From Fructobacillus tropaeoli (GTDB taxonomy: Bacteria; Bacillota; Bacilli; Lactobacillales; Lactobacillaceae), in NCBI RefSeq assembly GCF_001047135.2, contig NZ_DF968079.1, positions 176,663 to 240,662 on the forward strand: 64,000 nucleotides of DNA. Reading direction: 5' to 3'. Below are positions 1 through 9,113 of this stretch, one piece after another. Under the pieces are notes generated by a model. The model did not search any database. It saw only the letters and a list, made by a program, of their open reading frames with translations, and was not told where the DNA came from. The position numbers and the translations under genes were made by a program. Each line of letters starts with the position of its first letter. Position 1 is the stretch's first letter.

Positions 1-77
1 TGTTGCTTGATATCTCTATCAAACAACTATATTAGTATATCAACCATATCTCTAAATTGCAACCCTTTTTTGGAAAT

Positions 78-590
78 TTATTTTAATTTATCTTGTTCAT
101 AGGTATGAATCTTATCCAAGTTGGCAAAATCCTGTTGACGCAAGGCTTCATAGACCACGATTGCCACCGTGTTCGACAAATTCAAAGAACGAATATGTTC
201 ATCATTTTGCGGAATCCGAATTGCCTTTTCAGGATTTTGACGCATAAAGACTTCAGGTAAGCCAGTTGTTTCCTTTCCAAAAAGGAAATAATGGTCGCCA
301 TCATCCAATGTATAATCCGGATCCGTATAGTCCTGGTTAGCAAATTTTGAAACCAGGTATAAGTGATCAGTTGGCTTTAAGGTAGCCAAAAAATCAGGTA
401 AGGAATCGTGCTTAACCAAATCCACATGATCCCAGTAATCCAGACCTGCCCGCTTCACCGCTTTATCTGAAATATCAAAACCTAAAGGCTCGATTAAATG
501 CAAGACAGCATTTGTACCGGCAGTCGTTCGGGCAATATTCCCCGTGTTCGCCGGCATGACCGGTTCAAATAAAACAACATGATTCGTCAT
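78..590 (-). CDS. trmL: tRNA (cytidine/uridine-34 2'-O)-methyltransferase TrmL
   Basis: SPOUT-class methyltransferase that 2'-O-methylates the wobble base of leucine tRNAs in the TrmL family. The 170-aa length is normal for this single-domain family. Visible signatures are PANTGNIAR near residues 13-21, [10 protein letters not shown] at 103-112 and [11 protein letters not shown] at 134-144, the last two forming the knotted SAM site. The ATG overlaps the stop of the upstream membrane-protein gene by 4 bases (ATGA), so the two are translationally coupled. No Cys-rich or RNA-binding extension is seen. Assignment to TrmL rather than another SPOUT enzyme rests on length and these motifs. Confidence 0.92.
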   Translation of the reverse strand: MTNHVVLFEPVMPANTGNIARTTAGTNAVLHLIEPLGFDISDKAVKRAGLDYWDHVDLVKHDSLPDFLATLKPTDHLYLVSKFANQDYTDPDYTLDDGDHYFLFGKETTGLPEVFMRQNPEKAIRIPQNDEHIRSLNLSNTVAIVVYEALRQQDFANLDKIHTYEQDKLK

Positions 591-1747
591 TTTGTTTCTC
601 CTAATTCTTTGTCTAATTCTTCTTTAAATAACTTTGAGTTTGTTCGCCACCAGGTATAAAGGTGAACCACCAAAACCTTTAAGACGGCATAACCAGGGAC
701 TGCCAGGATAAAGCCAAGCAGACCAAAAATTTGACCAGAGGCCAATAAGACAACGATTACCGTCACTGGATGGATATCCAAGGCATCCCCCAAAATCTTC
801 GGTGTAATGACATGACCTTCCAATGGTTGCTCAATGACTAAGACAATCGCTGCCAAAACTGCCATCTTCACTCCACCGGTCACAAAGGCTACCGCAAAGA
901 CCGGTACCTGCGCCAAGAAGGAACCTAAGTACGGAATCAGGTTCAAGACACCAGCCAAGATAGCCAACAGGATTCCAGAGGGCAAACCGATAATCGTATA
1001 ACCAATGGCAAACATAATCGTTACGGACAACGCGACTCCCAATTGTCCCCGAATATACTTTGAAATCTGTCCTGATAATTCTGCCAAAAGATTTTTCGTT
1101 GATGGTCGCACCTTGGGCGGCAACTTGTCGATAATAAATTCTGGCAAATGAGCACCGTCAACTAATAAATAATATAGAATAAAAGGCGTTGAAACCAAAA
1201 CAACACCGACTTCACTTAAGCGGGCCGCAAAGTGGCCAACACCAGAAATACTAGCACCCAGATGAGATTGTACCCAAGCAATCGCCGTATGGTTAATTTG
1301 GTCGTTCGACGTGACCAAAATGTTCCGCAACTGATCATACTGCTTTCCTTCAAATGTTTCCTTAATCCAATCCTGGCCCTCACGTAAGTAACTTGGCCAG
1401 TGGGTCAACAAATCTGTTACCTGGACTGTCACTACTCGAGCCAGAAAGGCAATCGCCGCTACCAAGATGAGGATAAAAAGGACAAGGACAACCAATACAA
1501 TTCGATTTCGTTTCCAGCCTAACTTCGTTTCCAACTTTGTGACTAAGGGATTCAATAGGTAGTAAAAGACTCCTGCAATCAAAATCGGTGCCCCAACCGC
1601 TGCGACAAAGGACTCAATCGGTCCAAAAATAAAGCGCACTTGATAGGCTAACCAAATGATTAACAAGACTAAGACCACCGCAGTTAAAGTTTTAAGTCCC
1701 TTAACCGATGTCAACCCCGTCGATTTTTTTCCGTTTTCTCTCGGCAT
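587..1747 (-). CDS. AI-2E family (PerM/YtvI-like) membrane transporter
   Basis: Polytopic membrane protein of 386 aa in the AI-2E exporter/PerM superfamily. I see two hydrophobic segments near residues 22-68, one at about 82-105, and a cluster from about 175 to 365. The family hallmark is the hydrophobic Gly/Pro-rich stretch around [14 protein letters not shown] in the C-terminal half, followed by [18 protein letters not shown]. Family members have been linked to signal-molecule export, Na+/H+ exchange or envelope stress; nothing here decides the substrate. It is the first gene of a two-gene unit with trmL. RBS AAGGAG precedes the ATG. Confidence 0.85.
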   Translation of the reverse strand: MPRENGKKSTGLTSVKGLKTLTAVVLVLLIIWLAYQVRFIFGPIESFVAAVGAPILIAGVFYYLLNPLVTKLETKLGWKRNRIVLVVLVLFILILVAAIAFLARVVTVQVTDLLTHWPSYLREGQDWIKETFEGKQYDQLRNILVTSNDQINHTAIAWVQSHLGASISGVGHFAARLSEVGVVLVSTPFILYYLLVDGAHLPEFIIDKLPPKVRPSTKNLLAELSGQISKYIRGQLGVALSVTIMFAIGYTIIGLPSGILLAILAGVLNLIPYLGSFLAQVPVFAVAFVTGGVKMAVLAAIVLVIEQPLEGHVITPKILGDALDIHPVTVIVVLLASGQIFGLLGFILAVPGYAVLKVLVVHLYTWWRTNSKLFKEELDKELGETK

Positions 1748-1976
1748 AGTTGCTCCTTTTCATGACATTTCTATTACTAAATATTTTACCATAGCACTAA
1801 CTCAAAAAGGGCCTTGACCAACGCTTTCCCCGTGGTAATTCGGTGGTAAATGAGCCACTTTCCTTAAAAATCAGAAACCAACATGTTGTTACTTTTTTAG
1901 CTACTCAGTCGAGACCATGACAAAAATGTGCTACAATATCCCTGATTAGAATATTAAAAAAGGAGTGACACTGAAC

Positions 1977-3008
1977 ATGACTGTTCATCACGTACTATTT
2001 GGTACTTATACCCGCCAAAGTTCAAAGGGCATTTACGAAGCTGATTTTGACGAAGCAACTGGTCAATTGTCCGATGCACGCTTAGTTTTTGCTGGCACGA
2101 ATCCGACCTACTTGGCGATTTCCAAGGAAAACGTTGTTTACGCCGTTGAAAAACGTGGCGATGAAGCTGGTGTTGTTTCGCTTGATAACGCCACCCGTCC
2201 CATGTCTGAAATCGGCTTGAATGTAACCGAGGGCTCTGCCCCCGCTTACATCGCCGTTGATGAAGACCGTCAATTGGTCTTTGCTGGCTACTACCACCGT
2301 GGTACGGTTGAAGTTTACGCTATTCAGCCCGGTGGTTCCCTGGTCTTAAAGGACACATGGCACAATAGCGGTTCTGGTCCTCGTCCAGAACAAGACGGCT
2401 CCCACGTTCACTATGTCAACTTGACGCCTGACAACCGTTTGGCTGTTGTTGATTTGGGAACCGATGAAGTCATTACCTTAGATGTCGACCCTGACGGCCT
2501 TTTGACCGATGTTGCTCGCTATAAGGCGGACGACGGTTTTGGACCACGTCATTTACGCTTCTCCCCTGACGGCCAATACGCTTACGTCTTGGGTGAATTG
2601 TCATCATTGCTTTCCGTTTTGAAGTACGACGCAGAAGACGGTTCATTTGCCCATGTCATGACGATTTCAACCATCCCTTCTGACTGGGACGAACACAATG
2701 GTGCTGCGGCCATCCGCTTAACGGAAGACGGCCGTTTCATCTACACGTCAAACCGCGGTCATGATTCCGTTTCTGTCTTCCAAACATCCAACATGGGAGC
2801 AGAAATCGAATTGATTCAAACGATTTCGACTGAAGGTTCATTCCCTCGCGACATGAACTTCGATCCAGCCGAAAAGTTCTTGGTTGTTGCTAACCAGAAA
2901 ACGGACAACGTTTCCGTCTTCTCACGCGACCACGAAACTGGTGAATTAACACTAGTTCAAAAAGACTTTGCCATCCCTGAAGGTGTCCGAGTAAAGTTTG
3001 AAGGCTAA
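1977..3008 (+). CDS. pgl: 6-phosphogluconolactonase, beta-propeller type
   Basis: Hydrolyses 6-phosphogluconolactone in the oxidative pentose-phosphate/phosphoketolase route. It is the seven-bladed propeller (YbhE/YkgB-like) form, not the DevB form. About 343 aa with repeated blade motifs such as HLRFSPDGQYAYVLGELS, FIYTSNRGHDSVSVF and PRDMNFDPAEKFLVVANQ. An in-frame GTG lies at 1965 but overlaps the Shine-Dalgarno AGGAG (1961-1965), so the ATG at 1977 is preferred. Divergent from the AI-2E/trmL pair, with a possible -10 TACAAT at 1932. A strong terminator follows. The gene fits a heterofermentative sugar metabolism. Confidence 0.9.
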   Translation: MTVHHVLFGTYTRQSSKGIYEADFDEATGQLSDARLVFAGTNPTYLAISKENVVYAVEKRGDEAGVVSLDNATRPMSEIGLNVTEGSAPAYIAVDEDRQLVFAGYYHRGTVEVYAIQPGGSLVLKDTWHNSGSGPRPEQDGSHVHYVNLTPDNRLAVVDLGTDEVITLDVDPDGLLTDVARYKADDGFGPRHLRFSPDGQYAYVLGELSSLLSVLKYDAEDGSFAHVMTISTIPSDWDEHNGAAAIRLTEDGRFIYTSNRGHDSVSVFQTSNMGAEIELIQTISTEGSFPRDMNFDPAEKFLVVANQKTDNVSVFSRDHETGELTLVQKDFAIPEGVRVKFEG

Positions 3009-3026
3009 AACCAAACTGATTTTTCA

Positions 3027-3054
3027 AAGAGTTGCTCGGGCAACTCTTTTTTTA
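3027..3054 (+). terminator. Rho-independent terminator of pgl
   Basis: Inverted repeat AAAGAGTTGC/GCAACTCTTT with a short loop, followed by a T run, 18 bases after the pgl stop. Confidence 0.9.
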
Positions 3055-3077
3055 CGCCCTTTTTCGTCAAGGCAATC

Positions 3078-3110
3078 AAAAAAAAAGACCCTTGCTATCG
3101 CAAGAATCTT
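3078..3110 (-). terminator. Rho-independent terminator of the ABC transporter gene
   Basis: On the minus strand the stem CTTGC/GCAAG with a GATA loop is flanked by AGATT/GGTCT and followed by a run of at least eight T, just past the 3127 stop. It faces the pgl terminator. Confidence 0.8.
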
Positions 3111-3126
3111 CCATAAAAATTTTTAA

Positions 3127-4614
3127 TTAGCGAGCCATACGTCGTTCAGCATAGCCCAATGCCCGTGAAATGGTAAAGGTCAACACAAAGTAAATCAGTG
3201 AGGCAATCACCAGTGGCATAAATGGTTCAAAGGAAGCTCCCTGAACAACGCCCGTTTCATACATCAACTCGCCGACACCGATAACCGAGATAACAGAGCC
3301 TTCCTTGATGACCGAAACAAACTCATTTCCCAAGGCTGGCAAAATCGTGCGGACAGCCTGTGGCAAAATTACCAAACGCATCGTCTTGGCATGAGAAAGT
3401 CCCAAAGACCGAGCAGCTTCCGTTTGTCCCTTATCAACCGATTCAATTCCAGAACGGATGATTTCAGCCACATAAGCAGCGGAATTCAAGCCCATCGCCA
3501 GCGAACCAGCTACAAAAGCCGACAAGTGCAAGCCAATCGCCTGTGTTCCGAAGAAGACCATAAAGGCCTGGACCAGCAAAGGTGTTCCCCGAACATATTC
3601 AACGTAAATGTTTCCAATCGCCTTGAGGATAAAGACGGATGAAAGCTTCAAGAGGGCAAAGAAAGTTCCCAAAGTGGTTCCAATCAAAACACCAACCACG
3701 GCTAAGGCCAAAGTAATACCGGTTCCTTCAACGAAGTAGTGACCGTACTTTTGCCAGTAAGACTTGTCCTTTGAGGCAAACATCTGCTTTTGGGCCTGCT
3801 TCTTCCAGCTATTAAACTGGCCATTGGTCGTCACCTTATCGATTACCTGGTTAACCTTAGCAACCAAGGCTGGTGAATTCTTAGGAACAGCAATCGAGGT
3901 CTGTCCGGTTGAATCCGCCGAGAACTTTGGCTCAACCACCGCAAACTTCGGATTCTGATCCGCATAGGCTTGGGCAATCGTCTTTTCAGCCACGACCCCG
4001 GCTACAACCCCTTGTGACAACTGAGAAATCAGATTGGGATACTTTTGCAATGAAACAACCGTCGCCCCAGGAATCGTCTTAGCAGCATCTTCCTGGATGG
4101 TTTGGGTTTGTGCCCCAATCTTTTGACCAGAGAAGGCTGACAATTCGCCACTTTCATACTTGGCCTTGTTTGTCTTCAACACAATCATTGTCTGGGGTGA
4201 TTTCAGATAGACATGGGAAAAGTCGACTTGTGACTCTCGCTCTGGTGTTGCTGAGAAGCCAGAAGCAATCATATCAATCTTGCCAGTTTTCAAAGCCCCC
4301 AAAAGGGCATCAAAGCCCATGTCTTCAATTTGAATTTTAACGCCCAATTTCTTAGCAATCGCCTTTGCTAAGGAGACATCGAAACCAACGATTTGATCCT
4401 TACCATCGATTTGGCTATGAAATTCGTAAGGTGCATAGTCGGCTGACAAGCCAACGACCAATGTCCCCTTCTTTTGAATCCGCTCCAAAGTTGGATCCGT
4501 TTCAGCTGCACTGGCCTTGGTCGTGAAGGCTGCCGCAGATGCTAGTACAAGGGGCAAAACCAAGATAGCCAAGGTCATCCAGGTCAGCATTTTTTTGCTA
4601 ATTTTTTTGAACAT
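3127..4614 (-). CDS. Polar amino-acid ABC transporter, substrate-binding protein fused to permease
   Basis: About 495 aa. An N-terminal signal peptide (cationic start, hydrophobic core to about residue 35, ASA-AE cleavage-like site) leads into a type-3 solute-binding domain to about residue 275. That domain carries GTLVVGLSADYAPYEF and the motif around DMIASGF. A five-to-six-segment permease domain follows from about 295, with the EAA-type loop EAARSLGLSHAKTMRLVILP. GlnPH-like fusions take up glutamine, glutamate or arginine. The start is the ATG at 4614, behind AAAGGA; a TTG six bases upstream sits too close to that RBS. No ATP-binding subunit is adjacent, so it must be supplied from elsewhere. 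Confidence 0.88.
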   Translation of the reverse strand: MFKKISKKMLTWMTLAILVLPLVLASAAAFTTKASAAETDPTLERIQKKGTLVVGLSADYAPYEFHSQIDGKDQIVGFDVSLAKAIAKKLGVKIQIEDMGFDALLGALKTGKIDMIASGFSATPERESQVDFSHVYLKSPQTMIVLKTNKAKYESGELSAFSGQKIGAQTQTIQEDAAKTIPGATVVSLQKYPNLISQLSQGVVAGVVAEKTIAQAYADQNPKFAVVEPKFSADSTGQTSIAVPKNSPALVAKVNQVIDKVTTNGQFNSWKKQAQKQMFASKDKSYWQKYGHYFVEGTGITLALAVVGVLIGTTLGTFFALLKLSSVFILKAIGNIYVEYVRGTPLLVQAFMVFFGTQAIGLHLSAFVAGSLAMGLNSAAYVAEIIRSGIESVDKGQTEAARSLGLSHAKTMRLVILPQAVRTILPALGNEFVSVIKEGSVISVIGVGELMYETGVVQGASFEPFMPLVIASLIYFVLTFTISRALGYAERRMAR

Positions 4615-4678
4615 ATTCAATCCTTTTGTTAGTCAGGGACCAACATTTTATTTTTGTTATCTGACCATTCATTTTGCA

Positions 4679-4689
4679 ATGTCTGACAT
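4679..4689. promoter_or_regulatory. Palindrome in the leader of the ABC transporter gene
   Basis: Perfect inverted repeat ATGTC-T-GACAT, 65 bases upstream of the start codon and immediately beside the hairpin at 4691-4722. It could be an operator, but no regulator family can be assigned. Confidence 0.3.
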
Positions 4690-4690
4690 C

Positions 4691-4722
4691 AAAAAAGAGC
4701 TCGCAAAGTAACCAGCTCTTTT
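4691..4722 (-). terminator. Hairpin with T-tract upstream of the ABC transporter gene
   Basis: Perfect 9-bp stem AAAAGAGCT/AGCTCTTTT with a 12-base loop; on the minus strand it runs into TTTTTT. The rnpB terminator already lies just upstream. This second one therefore either backs it up or is a transcription attenuator in the 5' leader of the transporter gene. Confidence 0.6.
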
Positions 4723-4754
4723 CGCACTTACCTATTCTACCAATAATAAGCCAT

Positions 4755-4782
4755 AAAAAAAAGCCCACACGAAGTGTGGACT
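4755..4782 (-). terminator. Terminator of rnpB
   Basis: Minus-strand stem CCACAC-TTC-GTGTGG followed by GC and a run of T, directly after the RNase P RNA 3' end. Confidence 0.9.
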
Positions 4783-4789
4783 CCCTGAA

Positions 4790-5172
4790 ACAGGTACCTG
4801 TAGGCCATGTTTTGTTCCAGTACTTAACAGGGATTAAGCACCTTCAGTAATCATCTATCTAAGCGTTACCGCCATACCGACCATCGTTTCATTTCACTAG
4901 GTCAGCCGCCCCTACCAAAGTTTGGGTTGCCCGCTTGTGGGGTTTACCTCGTCTCAAGTCCTAGACTTTCACCTAGGAATCCGTTTCTATGGCACTTTCA
5001 GACCTATTTTGACATAGCAAAGCCTTAGCCATTTCAGTCGCCGTCGTGGTTTGCACCACGCCTGGGTTTATTCTTTATCCCAGCACAAACACTACACCCA
5101 TCGCAGAGTGTGCGAGCATGGACCTTCCTCACATGAGAAGTATCATGCGCAATTACTCAGTACCTGCCATTA
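4790..5172 (-). ncRNA. rnpB: RNase P RNA, bacterial type B
   Basis: Catalytic RNA of RNase P, which matures tRNA 5' ends. Read on the minus strand it shows the universal blocks in order. These are GAGGAAGGTCCATGCTCGCA (about 5110-5130), GGTCTGAAAGTGCCATAGAAACG, GAGGTAAACCCC, the GGTAGGGG block, and the 3' block TAGATAGATGATTACTG followed by GGAACAAAACATGG. The 5' GCAGGTAC and 3' GTACCTGT pair as P1 and set the approximate ends. The layout without a P6/P16 module matches the Firmicutes type. It lies between gpsB and the ABC transporter gene and has its own terminator. Confidence 0.96.
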
Positions 5173-5221
5173 AACAATTAAACCATCGTTAATCGCAATA
5201 AAAAGTTTACCACTTTTTAAC

Positions 5222-5605
5222 TTAGTTTGCACCATTTTCTGAACCAAATACGGCTCGTTCCAAATTAGCAACGCGCTTAATCAAATCCAAGTTAGTTGGT
5301 GTTGCGCTTGGTGTCTCAACTGGAGCAGGTGCTGGCACCTCTTCAATGACCGGTGCTGGTACAACCGGTTGGGCTTCGCGAACATGATCCTCAGCAGTCA
5401 ATTCTTCTTGAGTCTGCTTCAAAGCAGTCTGCAATTGACCGACTTGCGTCTGCAATTCTTCAATGCGCTTGGTGAAAACGCCGTAATCAGAAATGATGTC
5501 ATCCAAGAAACCATCAACATCATTGGGATCGTAACCGACACCAACGCGCTTTTCCTTAAAAACGCGGTTGTAAATATCTTTTTGAGTATACTTTACTTGA
5601 GCCAC
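5222..5605 (-). CDS. gpsB: Cell division regulator GpsB
   Basis: DivIVA-like coiled-coil protein that coordinates penicillin-binding proteins and division-site wall synthesis. About 127 aa. The N-terminal DivIVA domain has YTQKDIYNRVFKEKRVGVGY and DPNDVDGFLDDIISDY, then a Q/L-rich coiled coil to about residue 75. A Pro/Ala-rich linker leads to a conserved C-terminal block, DLIKRVANLERAVFG. The start is a GTG at 5605 with RBS AAAGGAG; the reading frame extends upstream but without a better signal. It is followed by rnpB and preceded by ypsA, the usual Firmicutes neighbourhood. Confidence 0.93.
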   Translation of the reverse strand: MAQVKYTQKDIYNRVFKEKRVGVGYDPNDVDGFLDDIISDYGVFTKRIEELQTQVGQLQTALKQTQEELTAEDHVREAQPVVPAPVIEEVPAPAPVETPSATPTNLDLIKRVANLERAVFGSENGAN

Positions 5606-5780
5606 AAGAAACACTCCTTTAAATTCTAATTGAACTAGGATAATAATACCAGGAAAACCTGGCAGTAGCAAGTTTTACAGTCATGCTAGTAATACTACTG
5701 TAATTGTTTCAGATTAAACAAACGTTAATTTTTTAAATTTTATCCAACTTTTTGTCGATTATTTATTTACCAAGGCAAAA

Positions 5781-5808
5781 GAAACGCCCGGCACTGAGAT
5801 AAAGTGCC
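5781..5808 (-). terminator. Probable terminator of the recU-ypsA unit
   Basis: Minus-strand stem GGCAC/GTGCC around a nine-base loop, followed by GGGCGTTTCTTTT. It lies 55 bases after the ypsA stop. The T-tract is interrupted, so termination may be partial. Confidence 0.5.
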
Positions 5809-5862
5809 TTCAAGCAAGTCAATCAGTTAGAGCCACCCCTTATTTTAAGGATTTTCGCCTCC

Positions 5863-6420
5863 TCATTGGTCATGCTGATTTTCCTGGTAATCGTTGGCAA
5901 ATTCCTGTAAGTCATCCATACTAATCGTTTCCAGTGGGTATGGAGACTGTGCCTGAAAATCTAAAATCGCTTGATAATCATACTGGGCTTTCCCCGGAAA
6001 TTCGGCATCATACAGGAGCACCGCTCCATCCGTGTGGTTTAGGACAAAGTCCTGATACTGGCGCAATTGATACGGCCCCTGATAGTCCTCCTTATGGACA
6101 TCGGCATAGAAATCAACCTGCTGTTTTAAATCAGCCAACCGCGTCTGGCTCGCCTCCTGCCACTGCGAACCAAAATGACCAAAGGGCAAGAGCATCGCGA
6201 CGCGCAAATCCGGATAGTCTGCTTTTAAATCCAACGCTACTTCAATCGCCCAGGTCTCCACTCCGAGTTGACCGCCCGTAATTACCCATTCCAGACCTAG
6301 GTCCAACTGTTCTATCATCGTTTTCTTGATAGCATACTTCAAAACCTGAACTTTGGGGTCTTTTTCCTTAAAGACACCCAATTCATATGTTCGATAACCG
6401 GTCATCCAAATCCGACTCAT
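5863..6420 (-). CDS. ypsA: YpsA family protein (DUF1273, SLOG superfamily)
   Basis: 185-aa single-domain protein with a Rossmann-like SLOG fold. The nucleotide-binding signature WVITGGQLGVETWAIEVAL lies near residues 45-63, and GAVLLYDAEFPGKAQYDY in the C-terminal third. YpsA proteins affect cell division together with GpsB in Bacillus and Staphylococcus, and gpsB lies just downstream here. The ATG overlaps the recU stop by 4 bases, so it is co-translated with recU. The biochemical activity of the family is not settled; nucleotide or ADP-ribose binding is the usual suggestion. Confidence 0.9.
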   Translation of the reverse strand: MSRIWMTGYRTYELGVFKEKDPKVQVLKYAIKKTMIEQLDLGLEWVITGGQLGVETWAIEVALDLKADYPDLRVAMLLPFGHFGSQWQEASQTRLADLKQQVDFYADVHKEDYQGPYQLRQYQDFVLNHTDGAVLLYDAEFPGKAQYDYQAILDFQAQSPYPLETISMDDLQEFANDYQENQHDQ

Positions 6421-7220
6421 AATGGGTGCCGCCCATCAGATTGTGGTTGTTCGACTAGGTGATTACCATCTACTGGTTGAGACTGATTTGTCTGAACCAG
6501 CTTGCCCACGGTTTTCGGAAGCGCTTGTTTTGCCTGATTTTCAGCTGATTTTTTTTGATGCCGCTGTGCTCTTTGATCAGCCACCGGCTGACCAGCCCGT
6601 TTGCCAACTGACAAATCTGCCAGGTAATCATCGAGCGCCTGCAAATAATCCAGACTGGGCATCAGGCTTGGCCTGACCAAATAGCCTGCTGCCACAATAT
6701 CAGCATACGGCAATGACCGATGGCCATCAAGGGCCTGCCAATTGCGAACCAAATCAGGTGCTGGATAGAGGTAAGTTTCATCTAAAATCGTAAATTTGAT
6801 GAGGACAAAACCAACGCCTCCTTGGGCCACCACCTCGGATAAGTGGCGCACTTGGTGTTCATGGAAATTCTTCATTGGAAACGAAGTTTTGTTCTTGGTT
6901 TCCTTAGCATCAAAATCAACATAACGGCCCTGATAAACACCGTTATAATCGGTCGTTGATGGTTGCTGAAAATAAGCTTCCGTGATTTTAGCTGCTGATC
7001 GTGCTGGATAATCAACATTAACAATCGTCACCGGTGTCGGTTTCTTATAAATAACCGCAAGATGGTTGGCCAAATAGTATTCGTTGGCATCGTTAATCAG
7101 GCTTTCAAGAGCCATCCCCCGTCGCCCGAAGAGGAGGCCTTTTTGCGTCTTCTTGCCGCGTTGAATTTGATTTTGCACTTGCTGTCCATCGCCATGGACA
7201 CCCTTGGGATAATTCACCAT
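6417..7220 (-). CDS. recU: Holliday junction resolvase RecU
   Basis: PD-(D/E)XK endonuclease that resolves four-way junctions and modulates RecA. 267 aa against roughly 200 for typical RecU. Conserved parts are GRRGMALESLINDANEYYL, DYNGVYQGRYVDFDAKETKNK with the D/E-x-K catalytic element, and FPMKNFHEHQVRHLSEV. The extra length is a C-terminal Gln/Lys-rich tail from about residue 205, probably disordered. The gene starts a unit with ypsA; the penicillin-binding protein gene that accompanies recU in many Firmicutes is not present on either side. Confidence 0.92.
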   Translation of the reverse strand: MVNYPKGVHGDGQQVQNQIQRGKKTQKGLLFGRRGMALESLINDANEYYLANHLAVIYKKPTPVTIVNVDYPARSAAKITEAYFQQPSTTDYNGVYQGRYVDFDAKETKNKTSFPMKNFHEHQVRHLSEVVAQGGVGFVLIKFTILDETYLYPAPDLVRNWQALDGHRSLPYADIVAAGYLVRPSLMPSLDYLQALDDYLADLSVGKRAGQPVADQRAQRHQKKSAENQAKQALPKTVGKLVQTNQSQPVDGNHLVEQPQSDGRHPL

Positions 7221-7303
7221 CGTGTTTCCTCGAATTTCTAAGTTACACTTATTTTAACATATTACATAAATAAGGCGGATTGATGAAAATCTGATAAAAT
7301 CCC

Positions 7304-7331
7304 TTGACTTTTTCTCATTTTATTCTAATAT
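7304..7331 (+). promoter_or_regulatory. Sigma-A promoter of ilvE
   Basis: TTGACT (7304-7309) and TAATAT (7326-7331) separated by 16 bases, 36 bases before the start codon. Confidence 0.65.
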
Positions 7332-7366
7332 AAGGTTAATCATTGAGTAACAGAAGGAGAATTATT

Positions 7367-8401
7367 ATGACGAAAGCAAAAGTAAGCGACCTCGACTTTA
7401 AGAACTTGGGTTTTGGTTATCATGACTTGCCCTACCGCTATAAGGCAGAATACCACGATGGTCAGTGGCAGCCAGGCGAATTGACGACTGATTCAACCAT
7501 CCATTTGAGCGAGTCAGCCGTTGCCTTGCATTATGGACAAGAAGTCTTCGAAGGTTTGAAGGCCTACCGTCGTAAGGATGGTGGCGTGAACATCTTCCGC
7601 CCCGACCGTAACGCCCATCGAATGCATAACTCAGCAGAACGTTTGTTGATGGCTCCATATCCAGAAGATAAGTTTGTTGAAGCGGTGAAGGAAGTTGTGA
7701 AGGCCAACCAAGACTTCATCCCTCCTTACGAATCTGGTGGTTCTTTGTACTTGCGACCATTGTTGATTTCAACTTCACCTGAAATTGGTGTCCACCCCGG
7801 CCACGACTTCTTGTTCACCATCTTTGCCATGCCAGTTGGTGCTTACTATCCAGGTGGTTTGGCCCCAACGGCCTTTGTGACTTCTGAATTTGACCGTGCT
7901 GCTCACGGTGGAACAGGACAAGCCAAGGTTGGTGGTAACTATGCCGCTTCCATGTTGCCTGGTGACAACGCCCACAAGGCCGGTTATTCCGATGTTGTCT
8001 ACTTGGACCCACGCGAACACGAGTATATCGAGGAACTCGGTTCTGCCAACTTCTTTGGAATTACCAAGGATGGCCAGTTCAAGACACCAAAGTCACCATC
8101 AATTCTCCCTTCCGTTACAAAATACTCACTCTTGGCCTTGGCCGAAGAAATGGGCATGAACCCAGTTGAAGAAGCCATTTCCATTCATGATTTGGATCAA
8201 TTTGCTGAAGCCGGAGCCATGGGAACAGCGGCCGTGATTTCGCCCGTTGGTTCCATTACCCACGAAGGCAAGAAGCATGTCTTCTTCTCAGAAACTGAAG
8301 TTGGTCCAAAGACCCAAGCTCTCTATGACCGCTTGATTGGTATCCAATACGGTGACCAAGAAGGTCCTGAAGGTTGGGTGCAAGACGTACCTTTGGTCTA
8401 A
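7367..8401 (+). CDS. ilvE: Branched-chain amino acid aminotransferase
   Basis: PLP fold-type IV enzyme moving the amino group between Leu/Ile/Val and 2-oxoglutarate; cytosolic. About 344 aa. Signatures are HYGQEVFEGLKAYRR with an arginine-containing substrate loop, the PLP-lysine segment GQAKVGGNYAASM (Lys near residue 187), and the class-IV motif ELGSANFFGI further on. The ATG at 7367 has RBS GAAGGAG; an upstream in-frame TTG would place the RBS inside the coding region. Monocistronic, with its own promoter and a strong terminator. Codon use is highly biased, suggesting good expression. Confidence 0.95.
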   Translation: MTKAKVSDLDFKNLGFGYHDLPYRYKAEYHDGQWQPGELTTDSTIHLSESAVALHYGQEVFEGLKAYRRKDGGVNIFRPDRNAHRMHNSAERLLMAPYPEDKFVEAVKEVVKANQDFIPPYESGGSLYLRPLLISTSPEIGVHPGHDFLFTIFAMPVGAYYPGGLAPTAFVTSEFDRAAHGGTGQAKVGGNYAASMLPGDNAHKAGYSDVVYLDPREHEYIEELGSANFFGITKDGQFKTPKSPSILPSVTKYSLLALAEEMGMNPVEEAISIHDLDQFAEAGAMGTAAVISPVGSITHEGKKHVFFSETEVGPKTQALYDRLIGIQYGDQEGPEGWVQDVPLV

Positions 8402-8460
8402 TACCCGCTTATTCAACTTATAAAATCAGGTTACCCAAATAAAACATTTGATGTCCGATT

Positions 8461-8496
8461 AATCAGAACGAGCCGCGAGGCTGGTTCTGATTTTTT
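8461..8496 (+). terminator. Terminator of ilvE
   Basis: AATCAGAAC/GTTCTGATT stem followed by TTTT. The right arm contains the recurrent heptamer CTGATTT. Confidence 0.88.
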
Positions 8497-8506
8497 ATGT
8501 GCAAAA

Positions 8507-8535
8507 ATAAAAATCCCAGCCTAATGGCTGGAATT
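8507..8535 (-). terminator. Terminator of the small membrane protein gene
   Basis: Minus-strand CCAGCC-ATTA-GGCTGG followed by GATTTTTATTTTT, four bases past the 8539 stop and back to back with the ilvE terminator. Confidence 0.75.
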
Positions 8536-8538
8536 AAT

Positions 8539-8889
8539 TTAACTTTGCTTTTGGTAGGTTGCCCCTGTTACATCACTAATGAAGGTCCGGTGGTTCTTGG
8601 TAACCGTAGCCTTTGATGTCACACCGTCGCTTCCTTCAAGGGTCAGTTTGTTATCCTTGAGCCGATACTTAACCGTCATCGTCTTTTGACCGTCCGAATA
8701 AATCGTCGCCTGATCGCCCTTAAAGGTCATTGTCACCTCAGCGTTCATATCCCGGTAACTTCCTGACAGGTGGGTTTGCTGGTAGGTAATCTTTTGGTAG
8801 GCCAGTTCAGCCAGCAAGACTGCTAATAGTCCAACCACGACCGTGACAACTCCTCGCCTTTTTTTCAAAACAAGTAAAAATTGCTTCAT
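8539..8889 (-). CDS. Small membrane-anchored extracytoplasmic protein, unknown function
   Basis: 116 aa. A basic N-terminus (KKRR) precedes one transmembrane helix near residues 12-30. An outside domain of about 85 aa follows, rich in short beta-forming stretches (HLSGSYRDMNAEVTMTF, KTMTVKYRLKDNKLTLEG). No lipobox cysteine is present, so it is anchored by the uncleaved helix. The tail resembles small lipocalin-like or copper-amine-oxidase-like secreted domains of lactobacilli, but I do not recognise a family. It is divergent from the two-component system and shares its 224-base upstream region, so it may be a target of that system; this is inference only. Confidence 0.7.
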   Translation of the reverse strand: MKQFLLVLKKRRGVVTVVVGLLAVLLAELAYQKITYQQTHLSGSYRDMNAEVTMTFKGDQATIYSDGQKTMTVKYRLKDNKLTLEGSDGVTSKATVTKNHRTFISDVTGATYQKQS

Positions 8890-9113
8890 CCAACTCTCCT
8901 TAGGGCCAAATCAGAATTAGTTAACCCTTTCTCATCTGTTACGCTCATCTTACCACACTCCTGCAGACCTTTTGCCGAATTTTTGTCCGAAGGAGAATCA
9001 TTCTTTTCTGAAAAAATTTCAGAAAGCAATTAGTTAAGATTAGTATCGAAAAGAACCAAGTCGCGGTATCCTAGAACTAAAATCAAAACCCATTTTATGA
9101 AGGAAAGAGACAA

